In this document: positions 50,591 through 59,616 of the stretch, piece by piece
Layout of the letters: each line of letters begins with the position of its first letter
How positions within the stretch are numbered: position 1 is the stretch's first letter
Assembly (NCBI RefSeq): GCF_031157255.1
Contig: NZ_JAVIFX010000005.1
Location: 62,001 to 126,000 of the forward strand
DNA length: 64,000 bases
From: Bradyrhizobium sp. LHD-71
GTDB lineage: Bacteria > Pseudomonadota > Alphaproteobacteria > Rhizobiales > Xanthobacteraceae
Direction: 5' to 3'
Notes under the pieces: model-generated
Told to the model about the DNA's origin: nothing
The model's database searches: none
What the model saw: the letters and a program-made list of their open reading frames with translations, nothing else
Position numbers and translations under genes: made by a program

Positions 50591-50825
50591 GAGTGCGCAT
50601 CCTGGTCAGATGGGCGCGGCGCGGGGAACGCCGCTGCTGTGCAGCAACGTTAGCCCCGGCGGCGCGCGCTCGCCACCCTCTTCGACCGCGGATCGTTCGT
50701 GTTTGAGAGTCATATGCACCGAAACCGTGATATTGGCTCGCTAAGCGACGACCCGTCAAATTCGCACGAGCGTGTTGGTCGGACGCAGGCCGCACGAAGC
50801 GTCGCGGTCGGCCGCGGCCGCCGGC

Positions 50826-50933
50826 TCACGCTCCCTTAAAGGTTGGTTTCCGCTTCTCGACGAACGCTTTGCAAGCCTCGTTGTGATCCGCTGTCAGCAT
50901 CGAGAGCGCCTCGTTCAGGTAGAGCTCTTGAAA
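50826..50933 (-). pseudogene. C-terminal remnant of an enoyl-CoA hydratase
   Basis: A minus-strand frame reads LNEALSMLTADHNEACKAFV and EKRKPTFKGA before a stop at 50826-50828. DHxEAxxAFxEKRxPxFxG is the standard end of crotonase-family proteins. Nothing of the remainder of the gene is left; upstream is the intact hydrolase/OsmC gene, whose end overlaps the remnant. Confidence 0.75.
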
Positions 50934-52150
50934 GCGGTCTTAACCTTCGCGACGCCTTCCAGCGTGCGGTGTACAGGGCACTTGCTGGCAATCTCGTCGA
51001 GCTTGTCACGAAGTTCATCGGGAACCGCACCATCAATTGAAATGATCCGCTCAAAGCGATCGATCCGGCTGTTACCGGCACGCTCTTGCTCTGTGCATTC
51101 CAGACAGTCTCTGGCGTGAATCTTGGCGTGCGAGACGTCCACACCGATGGTGCCGAGCGCCAGTTTCTTGCGATCCGCATACATCCGCAGTGTCATCGAC
51201 GTGCACGCAGCGAGCGCGATCGAAAGAAAGTCATAGGGCGAAGGGCCGGAATCGAGCCCGCCGACATTCCCAGGTTCATCTGCGAACAGCCGATGGCGGC
51301 CGGCCAGCACGGCGTTCTGGAACCTGCCTGCACCCGTTTCCGTGACGCGGACATGCTCGGCTCGCGCTTCTCCTTGCGATATATCGCTGTCGATATAGCC
51401 CGACAGCCAACCCGCCATCACCCGACCAGCAAAGGACGCGCTTTCAGCATTCGTCAGCAAGTGGTCGGCTGTGTCGAGCGAGACAAAGCTCTTGGGATGC
51501 TTGGCCGCCAGAAAGATCTCGGTGGCGTTCTCGATCCCAACGATTTCGTCGCGTGGAGCGTGCAGGATGAGAAGGGGCTTTCTCATGGCCGCGACGGCAT
51601 CACGGATGTGCTGGCCACGCACGTCATCCACAAACTGCTTTTCGACCTGAAACGTCCGACCTGCGAGATGAACTTCCGCTTTGCCGCTATTTTCGATGAC
51701 CTCGAGACTCGAGCCGAAGTCCTTCAGGACATGTTCGGCATCGGCCGGCGCACCGATGGTGACGACGGCACGCACTTCGGGAATGCGGCTGGCAGCCACC
51801 AGAACCGCCGCGCCACCGAGCGAATGGCCGATCAGCACCGATGGCGCCTGAAAATGGTTGCGGAGGTAGTCGGCGGCCGAAACGAGGTCGGCGACGTTGG
51901 ATGAGAAATTGGTCGAGGCGAACTCACCCTCGCTCGAACCAAGTCCAGTGAAGTCAAAGCGCAGGACAGCGATGCCTTGGCGCGCCAGCTCGGCTGCGAT
52001 CCGACGGAGGGGTGTCAGATCCTTTGAGCAAGTAAAGCAATGGGCGAACAGCGCGTAGGCGCGCGCCGGTCCATTGGGCAGGTCGAGACGCGCGGCCAAC
52101 CTTGGGCCAGAATGTCCGCCAAATTCGAGCCGCTGTGTCGTGGAAGTCAT
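50915..52150 (-). CDS. Alpha/beta hydrolase fused to an OsmC-like domain
   Basis: A 411-residue two-domain protein. The N-terminal part (1-255) is a serine hydrolase: FAHCFTCSKDLTPLRRIAAE, VLRFDFTGLGSSEGEF, nucleophile Ser110 in SVLIGHSLGGAAVLV, HAPRDEIVGIENATEIF and the His in LDTADHLL. The C-terminal part (about 270-411) is OsmC-like: LAACTSMTLRMYADRKKLA carries the first redox Cys, and IASKCPVHRTLEG carries the second. OsmC proteins reduce organic hydroperoxides with two cysteines. This fusion is known in proteobacteria, but its substrate is not clear. A lone gene upstream of the hyu operon. Confidence 0.92.
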   Translation of the reverse strand: MTSTTQRLEFGGHSGPRLAARLDLPNGPARAYALFAHCFTCSKDLTPLRRIAAELARQGIAVLRFDFTGLGSSEGEFASTNFSSNVADLVSAADYLRNHFQAPSVLIGHSLGGAAVLVAASRIPEVRAVVTIGAPADAEHVLKDFGSSLEVIENSGKAEVHLAGRTFQVEKQFVDDVRGQHIRDAVAAMRKPLLILHAPRDEIVGIENATEIFLAAKHPKSFVSLDTADHLLTNAESASFAGRVMAGWLSGYIDSDISQGEARAEHVRVTETGAGRFQNAVLAGRHRLFADEPGNVGGLDSGPSPYDFLSIALAACTSMTLRMYADRKKLALGTIGVDVSHAKIHARDCLECTEQERAGNSRIDRFERIISIDGAVPDELRDKLDEIASKCPVHRTLEGVAKVKTAFKSST

Positions 52151-52291
52151 GTTGATCGCCCCTCGCGTTGTCGCTGTGATAGCAATGTGCCAGCAGCAGG
52201 TGCGCAGAATCTCCCGCTGCTCCTTATCCGCAGGTCCTCCCTATCTGCATCTGCTTCGTTCTATTCGAGCTATTTGACCGACACGCACCGC

Positions 52292-52322
52292 CACCTGCCG
52301 CTCAGTCAGTGAGCGGCAGGTG
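52292..52322. repeat. Long perfect hairpin repeat, copy A
   Basis: CACCTGCCGCTCA pairs perfectly with TGAGCGGCAGGTG across GTCAG (13-bp stem). It lies in the gap between the hydrolase gene and a Bug remnant. No T tract follows, so a simple terminator is less likely. A decayed relative with the same outer arms is at 62922-62956. Confidence 0.55.
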
Positions 52323-52640
52323 CCTGGAGACGCCCCGGGGAAAGAACGCCCGGGCGGCGTGCGAGGGCGGCGCTTGATCGCCGTCGCACAGCTACTATCG
52401 TCCGTCCACACCCGTCGGACCATCGGGTCAAATCCCCAATTGCGGATGAGGAATCCTCCAAGTCGCAATTGATATCCTCGACATTGTCGAGTGGTTCGCA
52501 GCCTTGCAGCGTAAGGATCCGAGGCACTGATACAATCTGCCAAGCTCTCGATGGTGCGTGACGAACATGCGGTGCTGCGCGGCAACACGATGTGTGGTGA
52601 AATACCCTCCGATGACATTGGTGGATTGCGAGCGGTCGGA

Positions 52641-52865
52641 ATGGCAGCCGCGGTCTCCGTGTTCCTGTGCGCGGTGCCTTATGCGAGCGCACAAACTTTT
52701 CCGTCGAAGCCGATCACCATCATCGTTCCCTTTTCGCCGGGTGGGCAGGCAGACGTGCTGGCGCGCCGGACCGGACAGCGCGTCGGCGAAATCCTGAAGA
52801 CGACGGTGATCGTGCAAAACAAGTCGGGCGGCAATGCGCTGATCGGCACCCAGCTAACTCACTAA
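52641..52865 (+). pseudogene. Truncated Bug receptor gene (N-terminal part)
   Basis: The frame encodes a signal peptide (VSVFLCAVPYASAQT) and the mature start FPSKPITIIVPFSPGGQAD, then VIVQNKSGGNALIGTQL, and ends three codons later. An intact Bug gene continues for about 250 further residues. The break coincides with sequence from an integrase gene on the opposite strand, so the truncation was probably made by an insertion or recombination event. Confidence 0.85.
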
Positions 52866-53062
52866 GCTGAACCTTGAATAGTTGCCGAAAGCCGCCGTTC
52901 GCGCGCCCCAGTTCTCGGTCGGTAATGTCGGGTATTGCCGACCTTGTTGATACCGGCCTTGGTAAGCTCCGTCACCCTTCGCGTGCCAATCGGCGGAATG
53001 ACGTGCCGATGGATGCGGCCGGTCTCGAGATCGCCGATGTAGAGGGTGCATAGCTCTTTGAC
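52862..53062 (-). pseudogene. Remnant of a tyrosine integrase (core-binding region)
   Basis: The minus strand reads VKELCTLYIGDLETGR and, directly joined, IHRHVIPPIGTRRVTELTKA then GINKV. This is the core-binding domain of a tyrosine recombinase, with an internal deletion between ETGR and IHRH. No catalytic region follows; the frame continues in nonsense and stops at 52862. It abuts the truncated Bug gene. Confidence 0.7.
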
Positions 53063-53105
53063 GGTGGCGCGCGCTCGGGAGCGGATCTCGAAGTGCCGGA
53101 CCGCG

Positions 53106-54251
53106 TTACTGCAACGCCTCGAACTTTGCGTTCTTACCGTCAACGACCTTGAACACGACATAGCGCGGCTGCAGCTGGCCGTTCGGCAGGAACGTCGCAT
53201 CGCCGAACAGGGTGCCCTTGATGGACTTGCCGCGAATCGCCTCGGCGACCGTTTTGCGATCGAGGCTCCTGGTCGCCTCCACCGCGCGTGCCCAGACCTG
53301 GAGCGCAGCTGCGCCCAAGGCTGCGCTCTTGTCGGGTTCGACACCGTGGGCCTTCTTGTAAGCCGCGACGAATGAAACGTTCTCTGGAATGGTCGCAAAC
53401 GGCGGCAGGTTCCAGAAGTAGATGTCTGCGGACACTACGCCGTTGTTCGCGTCGCCGGCGATCTTGAACACCGTCGGCAGCATGATGCCGACTGCGCCGA
53501 CGAACGGCGCCTTGATATCGGCCTGGCGATACTGCTCGATGGTCGCGGGCAGACCGGACGAGTTCGACGCGCTGGTGACGATCACCGCATCGGGATTGGC
53601 CGCCTTGATGTTGGTGAGCTGCACGCGAAAATCCGTATCGCGGAACGCAAACTTCTCGGTCAGAACCACCTCACCCGCGAAGTTGAGCTTCTTGAACTCG
53701 GCCTCGACGGTGGACTGGAAGCCGTTGCCGTAGGCATCGTTCTGGGTCAGGAACGCAACCTTCTTCGCCTTCAGCGTTTCGGCGACATATTTCGCGATGA
53801 CAGCGGCGTCGAAGCCGTTCGAGGAGTTGATACGGATCGCCAGCGGGTTGCTCTGGCCGGCGAGGATCAGGTCCGCCTTCGACACCGCGGTGATATCGAG
53901 GACGCCGGCGCGCGCCAGGATCGGCTGCATGGCGAGCGTGACCGGCGAATTCCAGCCCTCGATCGCAACGTCCACCTTCTCGGCGATCAGCTCGTTGGCA
54001 CGGCTGACGCCGACCGCGGGCGTGCTCTCATCATCCTTGGAAATCAGCACGAGCTTGCGGCCGAGCAACCCGCCCGCCTCGTTGATCTGCTCGAGCGCGA
54101 GCTTGACGCCGTTGGTGACCGACTGACCGTCGGGGCCTGCCCCGCCGCTCAAGGGAAAGATCGTACCGACCTTGATCGGCGCCCGCTGCGCGAACGCAGG
54201 CGCCGACGCCGCCAGAACGGCGGCAAAACCGACGGCCAAAATATTAATCAT
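53106..54251 (-). CDS. ABC transporter binding protein, branched-chain amino acid type (LivJ/K-like)
   Basis: A 381-residue periplasmic protein, last gene of the Liv operon. Signal peptide VGFAAVLAASAPAFAQRA; then IKVGTIFPLSGGAGPDGQSV, GVKLALEQINEAGGLLGRKL and SRANELIAEKVDVAIEGW. KVAFLTQNDAYGNGFQSTVE and DAVIVTSASNSSGLPATIEQ match the type I fold. Its ATG overlaps the LivM stop by 4 nt. Ligands of this family range from branched-chain amino acids to amides and aromatic acids, so the substrate is open. Confidence 0.93.
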   Translation of the reverse strand: MINILAVGFAAVLAASAPAFAQRAPIKVGTIFPLSGGAGPDGQSVTNGVKLALEQINEAGGLLGRKLVLISKDDESTPAVGVSRANELIAEKVDVAIEGWNSPVTLAMQPILARAGVLDITAVSKADLILAGQSNPLAIRINSSNGFDAAVIAKYVAETLKAKKVAFLTQNDAYGNGFQSTVEAEFKKLNFAGEVVLTEKFAFRDTDFRVQLTNIKAANPDAVIVTSASNSSGLPATIEQYRQADIKAPFVGAVGIMLPTVFKIAGDANNGVVSADIYFWNLPPFATIPENVSFVAAYKKAHGVEPDKSAALGAAALQVWARAVEATRSLDRKTVAEAIRGKSIKGTLFGDATFLPNGQLQPRYVVFKVVDGKNAKFEALQ

Positions 54252-55279
54252 TGTACTTCCTCCATGTATGATCGTTTGTTCTCACGGCCGTTCGTACGCG
54301 TCTTCCGCAGCCAGCGCTGTCGCATGTGGTCGACCAGACCCATGAGCCCAGCCGGCCAGAAGATCAGCACCGCAGCCAGGACGAAACCGAGAATGACCTT
54401 GTTCCAGTCGCCGCCCAGCGACAGCAGGTTCTGCTGGATGATCAGAACCGCCGTTCCGAGCAATGGCCCGAGCAGAATCCTGCGGCCGACGAGCACCACG
54501 GCCGTTAGCATCATGACGAGAAAGTACGCCTCGAACATGTCAGGGCCGACATAGGCCCGCTGGTAGGCATAAAGCCAACCGGCCAGCGCGGTGATCGGCG
54601 CCGAGATCACGAACACCGCCAGGCGGACCCTGCGCTGATCGACGCCGAGACTGGTCGCAAGGGCGGGGTTCATGTGCACCATTAGCGCCGTCGTGCCGAG
54701 CCGCGAGCGGCGGAAGCGCGCCACGAAGAACAACGTCAGCAGCAACAGAGCGAAGGCGATCGGCCAGAGCTCTTCCTGTGTTCCACCGACATAGGTGAAA
54801 AACCCGAGCGGAAGCTTCAGTGCGGGAATGCCGACCGTGCCATCCGATCCGCCGACCGCGTCCCAGTTGAAGGCGATCTCATGCGTCACGACTGCGGCCG
54901 CGTACGTGACAAGCGAAAAGACGAATTCGCGCGTACGCAGCGTTACCAGGCCAAGAAACGTCGCGGCGGCGACCGACAAGCCGATCGTCGCCAACGCCGT
55001 CACCCAACCGTTCACGCCGAGGTGCACCGACATCAAGGCCGCAACATAGCCGCCGATCGCCCAGAACACCGTATGTCCAAGGCTGACCTCGCCGAGATAG
55101 GATAGTACGACATCGACGCCGTAGCACATGACCGCGAAGAGCGCGATGGTCGTCAGCGTCGAATAGGCGACCGACGAACCGCCGAATAGTTGCGGCAGGA
55201 AGAATGCCACGCCGATCAGCGCTGCGACCACAACCGCGCGCAGCATAGACAACGGTCTGTGCGGCAGGGAATCGGTCAT
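54248..55279 (-). CDS. livM: Branched-chain amino acid-type ABC permease (LivM)
   Basis: A 343-residue inner-membrane permease with about eight to ten hydrophobic segments (AVVVAALIGVAFFLPQLFGG; STLTTIALFAVMCYGVDVVL). LSYLGEVSLGHTVFWAIGGY is the LivM signature; TALMVHMNPALATSLGVDQR is the cytoplasmic EAA-like coupling loop. ATG 55279 is chosen because it overlaps the LivH stop by ATGA; the frame upstream to 56155 is a shadow of livH. A basic C-terminal tail (RQRWLRKTRTNGRENKRS) extends beyond the usual end. Confidence 0.93.
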   Translation of the reverse strand: MTDSLPHRPLSMLRAVVVAALIGVAFFLPQLFGGSSVAYSTLTTIALFAVMCYGVDVVLSYLGEVSLGHTVFWAIGGYVAALMSVHLGVNGWVTALATIGLSVAAATFLGLVTLRTREFVFSLVTYAAAVVTHEIAFNWDAVGGSDGTVGIPALKLPLGFFTYVGGTQEELWPIAFALLLLTLFFVARFRRSRLGTTALMVHMNPALATSLGVDQRRVRLAVFVISAPITALAGWLYAYQRAYVGPDMFEAYFLVMMLTAVVLVGRRILLGPLLGTAVLIIQQNLLSLGGDWNKVILGFVLAAVLIFWPAGLMGLVDHMRQRWLRKTRTNGRENKRSYMEEVQ

Positions 55280-56130
55280 TTTGTCGCCAATCCGACAGGG
55301 CGAACCACCAGCAGCAGCAACAGCATGCCGAAGGCCGCCGCGGTGGTATAGGCCGGCGCGACGAACGCGCCGAAGAATGCGATAAACATGCCGAGGCCGA
55401 GGCCCGCGAGCAGTGCGCCGCCGATCGAGCCGATGCCACCGAGTACGACGACGACGAAGGTCATGATGACCTCGTTGAAGCCCATGCTGGTCAGGATCGG
55501 CGCCCGCGGCGCAACCAGCGCCGCCGCAAGCGCAACGGCCGCGCATTCGAAGACAAAGACGCCGAGATACACGAGTTTTGCATTGATACCGAAGAGCTGC
55601 GCAAGCCGCGGGTCCTCCGCCACCGCGCGGATGACCGAGCCGAAACGCGTGCGATTCACGAACAGCCAGACTGCGGCGTAGAGAACGAACGTCATGGCGA
55701 GGACCAGCACATCCTGCCATGTGAACCACAGGGCGCCGGCGTCGACCTTGGTGCGCGCGAGCACGCTCGACAAGGTCTGCGGGTTGCCGCCGAAGATGAG
55801 CGCTCCGCCACCTTGAATGACGTAGCCAAGCCCCAGCGTGACGATCATCAGGCTGGTGAGGTTCTGCTCTATTACGAGGCGCGTCATCGCGAGCTGCATC
55901 AGCGCGCCGAGCAGCGAGAGCACGACGATGGCGATGACGATTGCGGCCCAGTACGGCGCCCCTGCCCGCGTCATCGCGTACCACGTGACGAACGCACTCA
56001 GCATGTAGAGCTGCCCGTGGGCGAAATTCACCAGCCGCGCCACACCGAGCAGGATGGTCCAGCCAAGCGCGATGCACGCGTAACCGGAGCCGAGCACGAG
56101 GCCATTGACGATCTGCTGACTGAGATTCAT
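55276..56130 (-). CDS. livH: Branched-chain amino acid-type ABC permease (LivH)
   Basis: A 284-residue inner-membrane permease. LSQQIVNGLVLGSGYACIAL and GWTILLGVARLVNFAHGQLY form the signature N-terminal region; VNRTRFGSVIRAVAEDPRLA is the cytoplasmic coupling loop; MTFVVVVLGGIGSIGGALLA is the conserved C-terminal block. Its start overlaps the LivF stop by 4 nt, and its stop overlaps the LivM start by 4 nt. Confidence 0.94.
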   Translation of the reverse strand: MNLSQQIVNGLVLGSGYACIALGWTILLGVARLVNFAHGQLYMLSAFVTWYAMTRAGAPYWAAIVIAIVVLSLLGALMQLAMTRLVIEQNLTSLMIVTLGLGYVIQGGGALIFGGNPQTLSSVLARTKVDAGALWFTWQDVLVLAMTFVLYAAVWLFVNRTRFGSVIRAVAEDPRLAQLFGINAKLVYLGVFVFECAAVALAAALVAPRAPILTSMGFNEVIMTFVVVVLGGIGSIGGALLAGLGLGMFIAFFGAFVAPAYTTAAAFGMLLLLLVVRPVGLATK

Positions 56131-56867
56131 GCTCTGTCGACCGCGAGGGTGCCAAGATAGGCCTCGACGATGCGTGCGTCCGATTTCATCACCGTCGTCG
56201 GTCCTCCAGCGATGATCCTGCCGCGCTCCAGCAGGTAGAGATGATCGACCACCTTCAGCGCGGCCTTCACGTTCTGCTCGACCAAGAGCACCGGGAGCCC
56301 GCGATCCACGAGGCTTCTGATCCGCTCGAGCAGATCGAGGATCAGGCGCGGCGCAAGACCCGCGGACGGCTCGTCGAGGATCAGGACACGAGGGGCGGCG
56401 AGCAGCGCGCGACCGACGGCCAGCATCTGCCGTTCACCTCCGGAAAGCGAGCCGCCCTTGTAGGTGCGCCGCTCGGTCAGCCGCGGGAACAGGTTGAACA
56501 CATCAGCGATCGAGAAGACGTGGCGGCCGGCGACATCGCGGGGCGCGCGGACCAGGCCGAGATTTTCGTCGACCGTGAGTTCAGCGAAGATGTTCTTGCC
56601 TTCGGGCACCAGCAGCAATCCGTGCTGGGCTCGCGCGTGTGCGGCGAGCGCACTGATGTCCGCGCCGTCAAGCGTGACGCTGCCCGACACAGCCGGACGA
56701 CCGCGCGACCAGCCAGCCACGGCATTCACCAGCGTCGACTTGCCCGCACCGTTGGCGCCGACCAACCCGATCATCTGTCCGGAGCCGACGCTGAGGCTCA
56801 CGCCATTCAGCGCAACATTGCCGTCATAGCTGACGGTGAGATGGCTACAGGCTAGCGCGGCGGTCAT
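56127..56867 (-). CDS. livF: Branched-chain amino acid-type ABC ATPase (LivF)
   Basis: A 246-residue ATPase. Walker A GLVGANGAGKSTLVNAV; LLVPEGKNIFAELTVDENL (Q-loop region replaced as usual in LivF by the VPEG block); signature GGSLSGGERQMLAVGRALLA; Walker [19 protein letters not shown]-loop VLLVEQNVKAALKVVDHLY. Four-base overlaps join it to LivG upstream and LivH downstream. Confidence 0.94.
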   Translation of the reverse strand: MTAALACSHLTVSYDGNVALNGVSLSVGSGQMIGLVGANGAGKSTLVNAVAGWSRGRPAVSGSVTLDGADISALAAHARAQHGLLLVPEGKNIFAELTVDENLGLVRAPRDVAGRHVFSIADVFNLFPRLTERRTYKGGSLSGGERQMLAVGRALLAAPRVLILDEPSAGLAPRLILDLLERIRSLVDRGLPVLLVEQNVKAALKVVDHLYLLERGRIIAGGPTTVMKSDARIVEAYLGTLAVDRA

Positions 56868-57682
56868 TCGTCGCGCCCCAGATAGGCTTCGCTCACGGCG
56901 GCGTTGCGCTGGATCTCTGCAGGCGTTCCGGTCGCGAGCGTGATGCCCTGATCGATCATGACGATGCGGTTCGCGATCGACATGATCAGATCCATGTGGT
57001 GCTCGATCACGACGAGCGCGATGCGACGACGACGCAGATCAACCAGCAGGTCAGCGAGCCGCTGCATGTCGCCACCGCCGATGCCGGCGGCGGGCTCATC
57101 GAGCAACAGCACCTTGCAGCCATCGCCATAGGCCAGCGCCACCGCCAACATCCGTTGGATGCCATAGGGAATGTCGCCCGGACGGCGCGAGTGATAGGTC
57201 CGCTCGATGCCGAACGAGGTGAGCAGCTGCGCGGCCCGGATCTCCGTAGCCTCGCGGGTCGCGCGTTCACGCCAGGGCAGCAGCAGCGACACCGGCAGGC
57301 TGGTGGCGTGCTGGCGCACGATCGCCGCCATGGCGTTCTGCAGAACGGTGAGCTCGCCAAAAAAGGAATTCTGCTGAAACGTACGTCTGAGCCCGCGCGC
57401 GGCGAGGTCATGGGTCCTGACTGAGGACACGTCCTCGCCTGCGAGGAAGGTTTGGGCGGAATGCGCGACGGAATTGGTGACAGCAGCGAAGCAACTGCTC
57501 TTTCCGGCGCCGTTAGGACCGATGATACCGAGAATCTCGCCGCCGCGGACCGACCAACTCATGTCGCGTAGCGCCACGAGCGATCCATAGCGGACTGTCA
57601 GATTCTCGACCCGCAACGCGGCCGAGGCATCCGCCACTTCAAGCCCGTCCGCGCCAGCGAGGCCGACTTCCATCCCTTGCAT
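56864..57682 (-). CDS. livG: Branched-chain amino acid-type ABC ATPase (LivG)
   Basis: First gene of the Liv operon. Walker A ILGIIGPNGAGKSSCFAAV; RRTFQQNSFFGELTVLQNAM (Q-loop); signature PYGIQRMLAVALAYGDG; Walker B KVLLLDEPAAGIGGGDMQRL; IALVVIEHHMDLIMSIANRI (H-loop). The C-terminal LATGTPAEIQRNAAVSEAYL is typical of LivG. The start is placed at ATG 57682; ATG 57673 is equally possible, and the frame back to 57748 looks non-coding. The signature reads IPYGIQR instead of LSYGxQR. Confidence 0.92.
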   Translation of the reverse strand: MQGMEVGLAGADGLEVADASAALRVENLTVRYGSLVALRDMSWSVRGGEILGIIGPNGAGKSSCFAAVTNSVAHSAQTFLAGEDVSSVRTHDLAARGLRRTFQQNSFFGELTVLQNAMAAIVRQHATSLPVSLLLPWRERATREATEIRAAQLLTSFGIERTYHSRRPGDIPYGIQRMLAVALAYGDGCKVLLLDEPAAGIGGGDMQRLADLLVDLRRRRIALVVIEHHMDLIMSIANRIVMIDQGITLATGTPAEIQRNAAVSEAYLGRDE

Positions 57683-57921
57683 CTTCAGATTCTTCTTATT
57701 GTCGGCGCGATAACAACCCAAACACACCGGAATAACAAGCCCGGCCATGGCGCCACAGCTCGGAGAGCTGATCGACCTTTTTGTGGCGCTGTCGCGGTTG
57801 CGTCAGCGCCGCCGAGAGCGAGCGGTGGCCGGTGCACACATCCCCCAACGGCGCCCGCTTGACCGCCCGGCTGTTCTGATGATGTGCTTAGATTCGCTCG
57901 TCCGCCGCAGGGGTCTATGCC

Positions 57922-59025
57922 ATGACCGGCAAGCACATATTGATCGCCGGGGCCTCGGGGCTGGTCGGGTACGCTGTACTCAAGCATTTCGCAGGGCAGC
58001 CGGGGGTGCGGTTGACGGGCGTTTCGCGCCGCTCGCCGTTCGGGCTCGACGATCTCGGGCTCCGTTTCATCTCCGCCGACCTTCATGACCAAGTGCAGTG
58101 CGAAGCCCTGTTCGGCTCCATGCATGATGTAACGCACGTGGTCTACGCCGCTCTGCATGAGCAGCCCGCCCTCGTGGCCGGCTGGCGGGAGGAGGAGCAG
58201 ATCGCTACCAATGATCGAATGCTGCGACATCTCCTGGGGCCTCTCGCGCGCGCCGCTCGCGGGCTGCGCCACGTGACGCTTCTGCAGGGCACCAAAGCGT
58301 ATGGCGCGCACGTGCGCCGCTTCGATCTGCCAGCCCGCGAGGGGCGCTCCGAGGCGAGAGATGTGCCGAATTTCTACTGGAACCAGGAAGATTACCTGAA
58401 GGAGCGCCAGCGCGGCGCCGACTGGGCCTGGACCATCTTCCGGCCGCAGATCATCTTCGGTCAGTCGTTCGGAAGCGCGATGAACCCGATCCCGGCCATT
58501 GGCGTGTATGCCGCCCTGCTGCGCGAACGAAACGAGCCGCTGTATTATCCCGGCGGGCCATCCAATGTGCTTGAAGCGGTGGATGCCGACCTGCTGGCCC
58601 GCGCCATTGCGTGGGCGGGAGAGGCTGACGCGGCTCGCAACGAGATCTTCAACGTTACCAACGGCGACGTCTTCCAATGGAGCGGCGTGTGGCCCGCCAT
58701 CGCCGACGCGCTAGGCATGGAGGTGGGCCCGCCCAGGCCGCGACGACTTGCGCAAACCGTGCCGGCCGAAGCGTCGGATTGGGAGCTCATCCGGCAGCGC
58801 TACAGCCTCGTGGCGCCGCCGATGGCCGACTACCTCGGGGCCTCGCTGCAGTACCTCGATTACCTCATGGCCTATGGCGCGAGGACAGGCGAGAAGATCT
58901 CTGTCGTCTCCACGGTGAAGATTCGACAGGCGGGCTTCGGCGAGGTCATGGATACCGAAGCCATGTTCCGAAAGTGGTTCAAGCTGTTCGAGGAGCAGAA
59001 GCTTCTGCCACCCGGCAGACGTTGA
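57922..59025 (+). CDS. Atypical SDR of the PRISE (iridoid synthase-like) type
   Basis: A 367-residue NAD(P)H-dependent reductase. Rossmann start HILIAGASGLVGYAVLKHF; GVSRRSPFGL binds the cofactor phosphate region; HVTLLQGTKAYGAHVRRFDL and NFYWNQEDYLKERQRGADW hold the active-site Lys and Tyr in the arrangement of PRISE enzymes, which reduce enones (progesterone 5-beta-reductase-like). RPQIIFGQSFGSAMNPIPAI follows. It is divergent from the Liv operon. The role is probably reduction of an unsaturated carbonyl compound; the substrate is unknown. Confidence 0.88.
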   Translation: MTGKHILIAGASGLVGYAVLKHFAGQPGVRLTGVSRRSPFGLDDLGLRFISADLHDQVQCEALFGSMHDVTHVVYAALHEQPALVAGWREEEQIATNDRMLRHLLGPLARAARGLRHVTLLQGTKAYGAHVRRFDLPAREGRSEARDVPNFYWNQEDYLKERQRGADWAWTIFRPQIIFGQSFGSAMNPIPAIGVYAALLRERNEPLYYPGGPSNVLEAVDADLLARAIAWAGEADAARNEIFNVTNGDVFQWSGVWPAIADALGMEVGPPRPRRLAQTVPAEASDWELIRQRYSLVAPPMADYLGASLQYLDYLMAYGARTGEKISVVSTVKIRQAGFGEVMDTEAMFRKWFKLFEEQKLLPPGRR

Positions 59026-59616
59026 CCACGAGGACGTTGGATCGAGTAGATTTCCTCGGCGGGTGTCGATTCAAGATAAGAGCCGAACTCCTTTCTCGCA
59101 GACCTAGTGCGTGATGAAATCAGGTTGGCTCAGTCGTAACTGCCGGCGGCGGCCTCGCGAAAGCAGGCACCCATATTCAAGAGCGTCCGAAGGCAAACCG
59201 CTGTCGCTTTGGAACTCGCCGTTTTTTGTGCGCTGGCGCGGAGTGGAATTTCAGCAGCGGCAGCGCCTCACGATAGCGGCTCAAGGCTTCGCCGGCTTTG
59301 TTCGCTCGTGCTGCTCGGGGGCTCAGCGACCTGAACTCCGCGCAGACGTGGCGTTGGTAGGTGCGATGCCAATCGCCTTGGTGAACGAGTCGTCGCGGCG
59401 GAGAAACACCAGGTTCTGAACCAGATCTGACAGTGTTCTGGACGGCAGGCCATCTGAACACACGTCGCTGGTCGGCTTAAAGTTTACCGATCCGAGGTTC
59501 CCCAACCACGCTTCGACAGGCTCTCGTCAGGCCGCAGAAGGATGATGGATGGACCCAAAGGGCATCGCCCACGGAGGGGCCAGACATCGTCATTGCGGCA
59601 GACTGGGGAGCATCCC
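59026..59616. other. Gap, nothing recognised
   Basis: Short minus-strand frames (for example SDLVQNLVFLRRDDSFTKAI near 59400) look weakly coding and may be part of a decayed gene. No hairpin terminator or operator was recognised in front of the following large gene. Confidence 0.35.

Noticed and set aside
52292-52322. A classic rho-independent terminator
   Set aside because: The stem is excellent, but no T run follows on either strand, and a related element at 62922 suggests a dispersed repeat.
54248-56155. A 635-residue open frame spanning livH and livM
   Set aside because: Only the part from 55279 encodes LivM. The upstream half is an arginine/alanine-rich shadow of livH, which has its own intact frame and ATGA overlaps.
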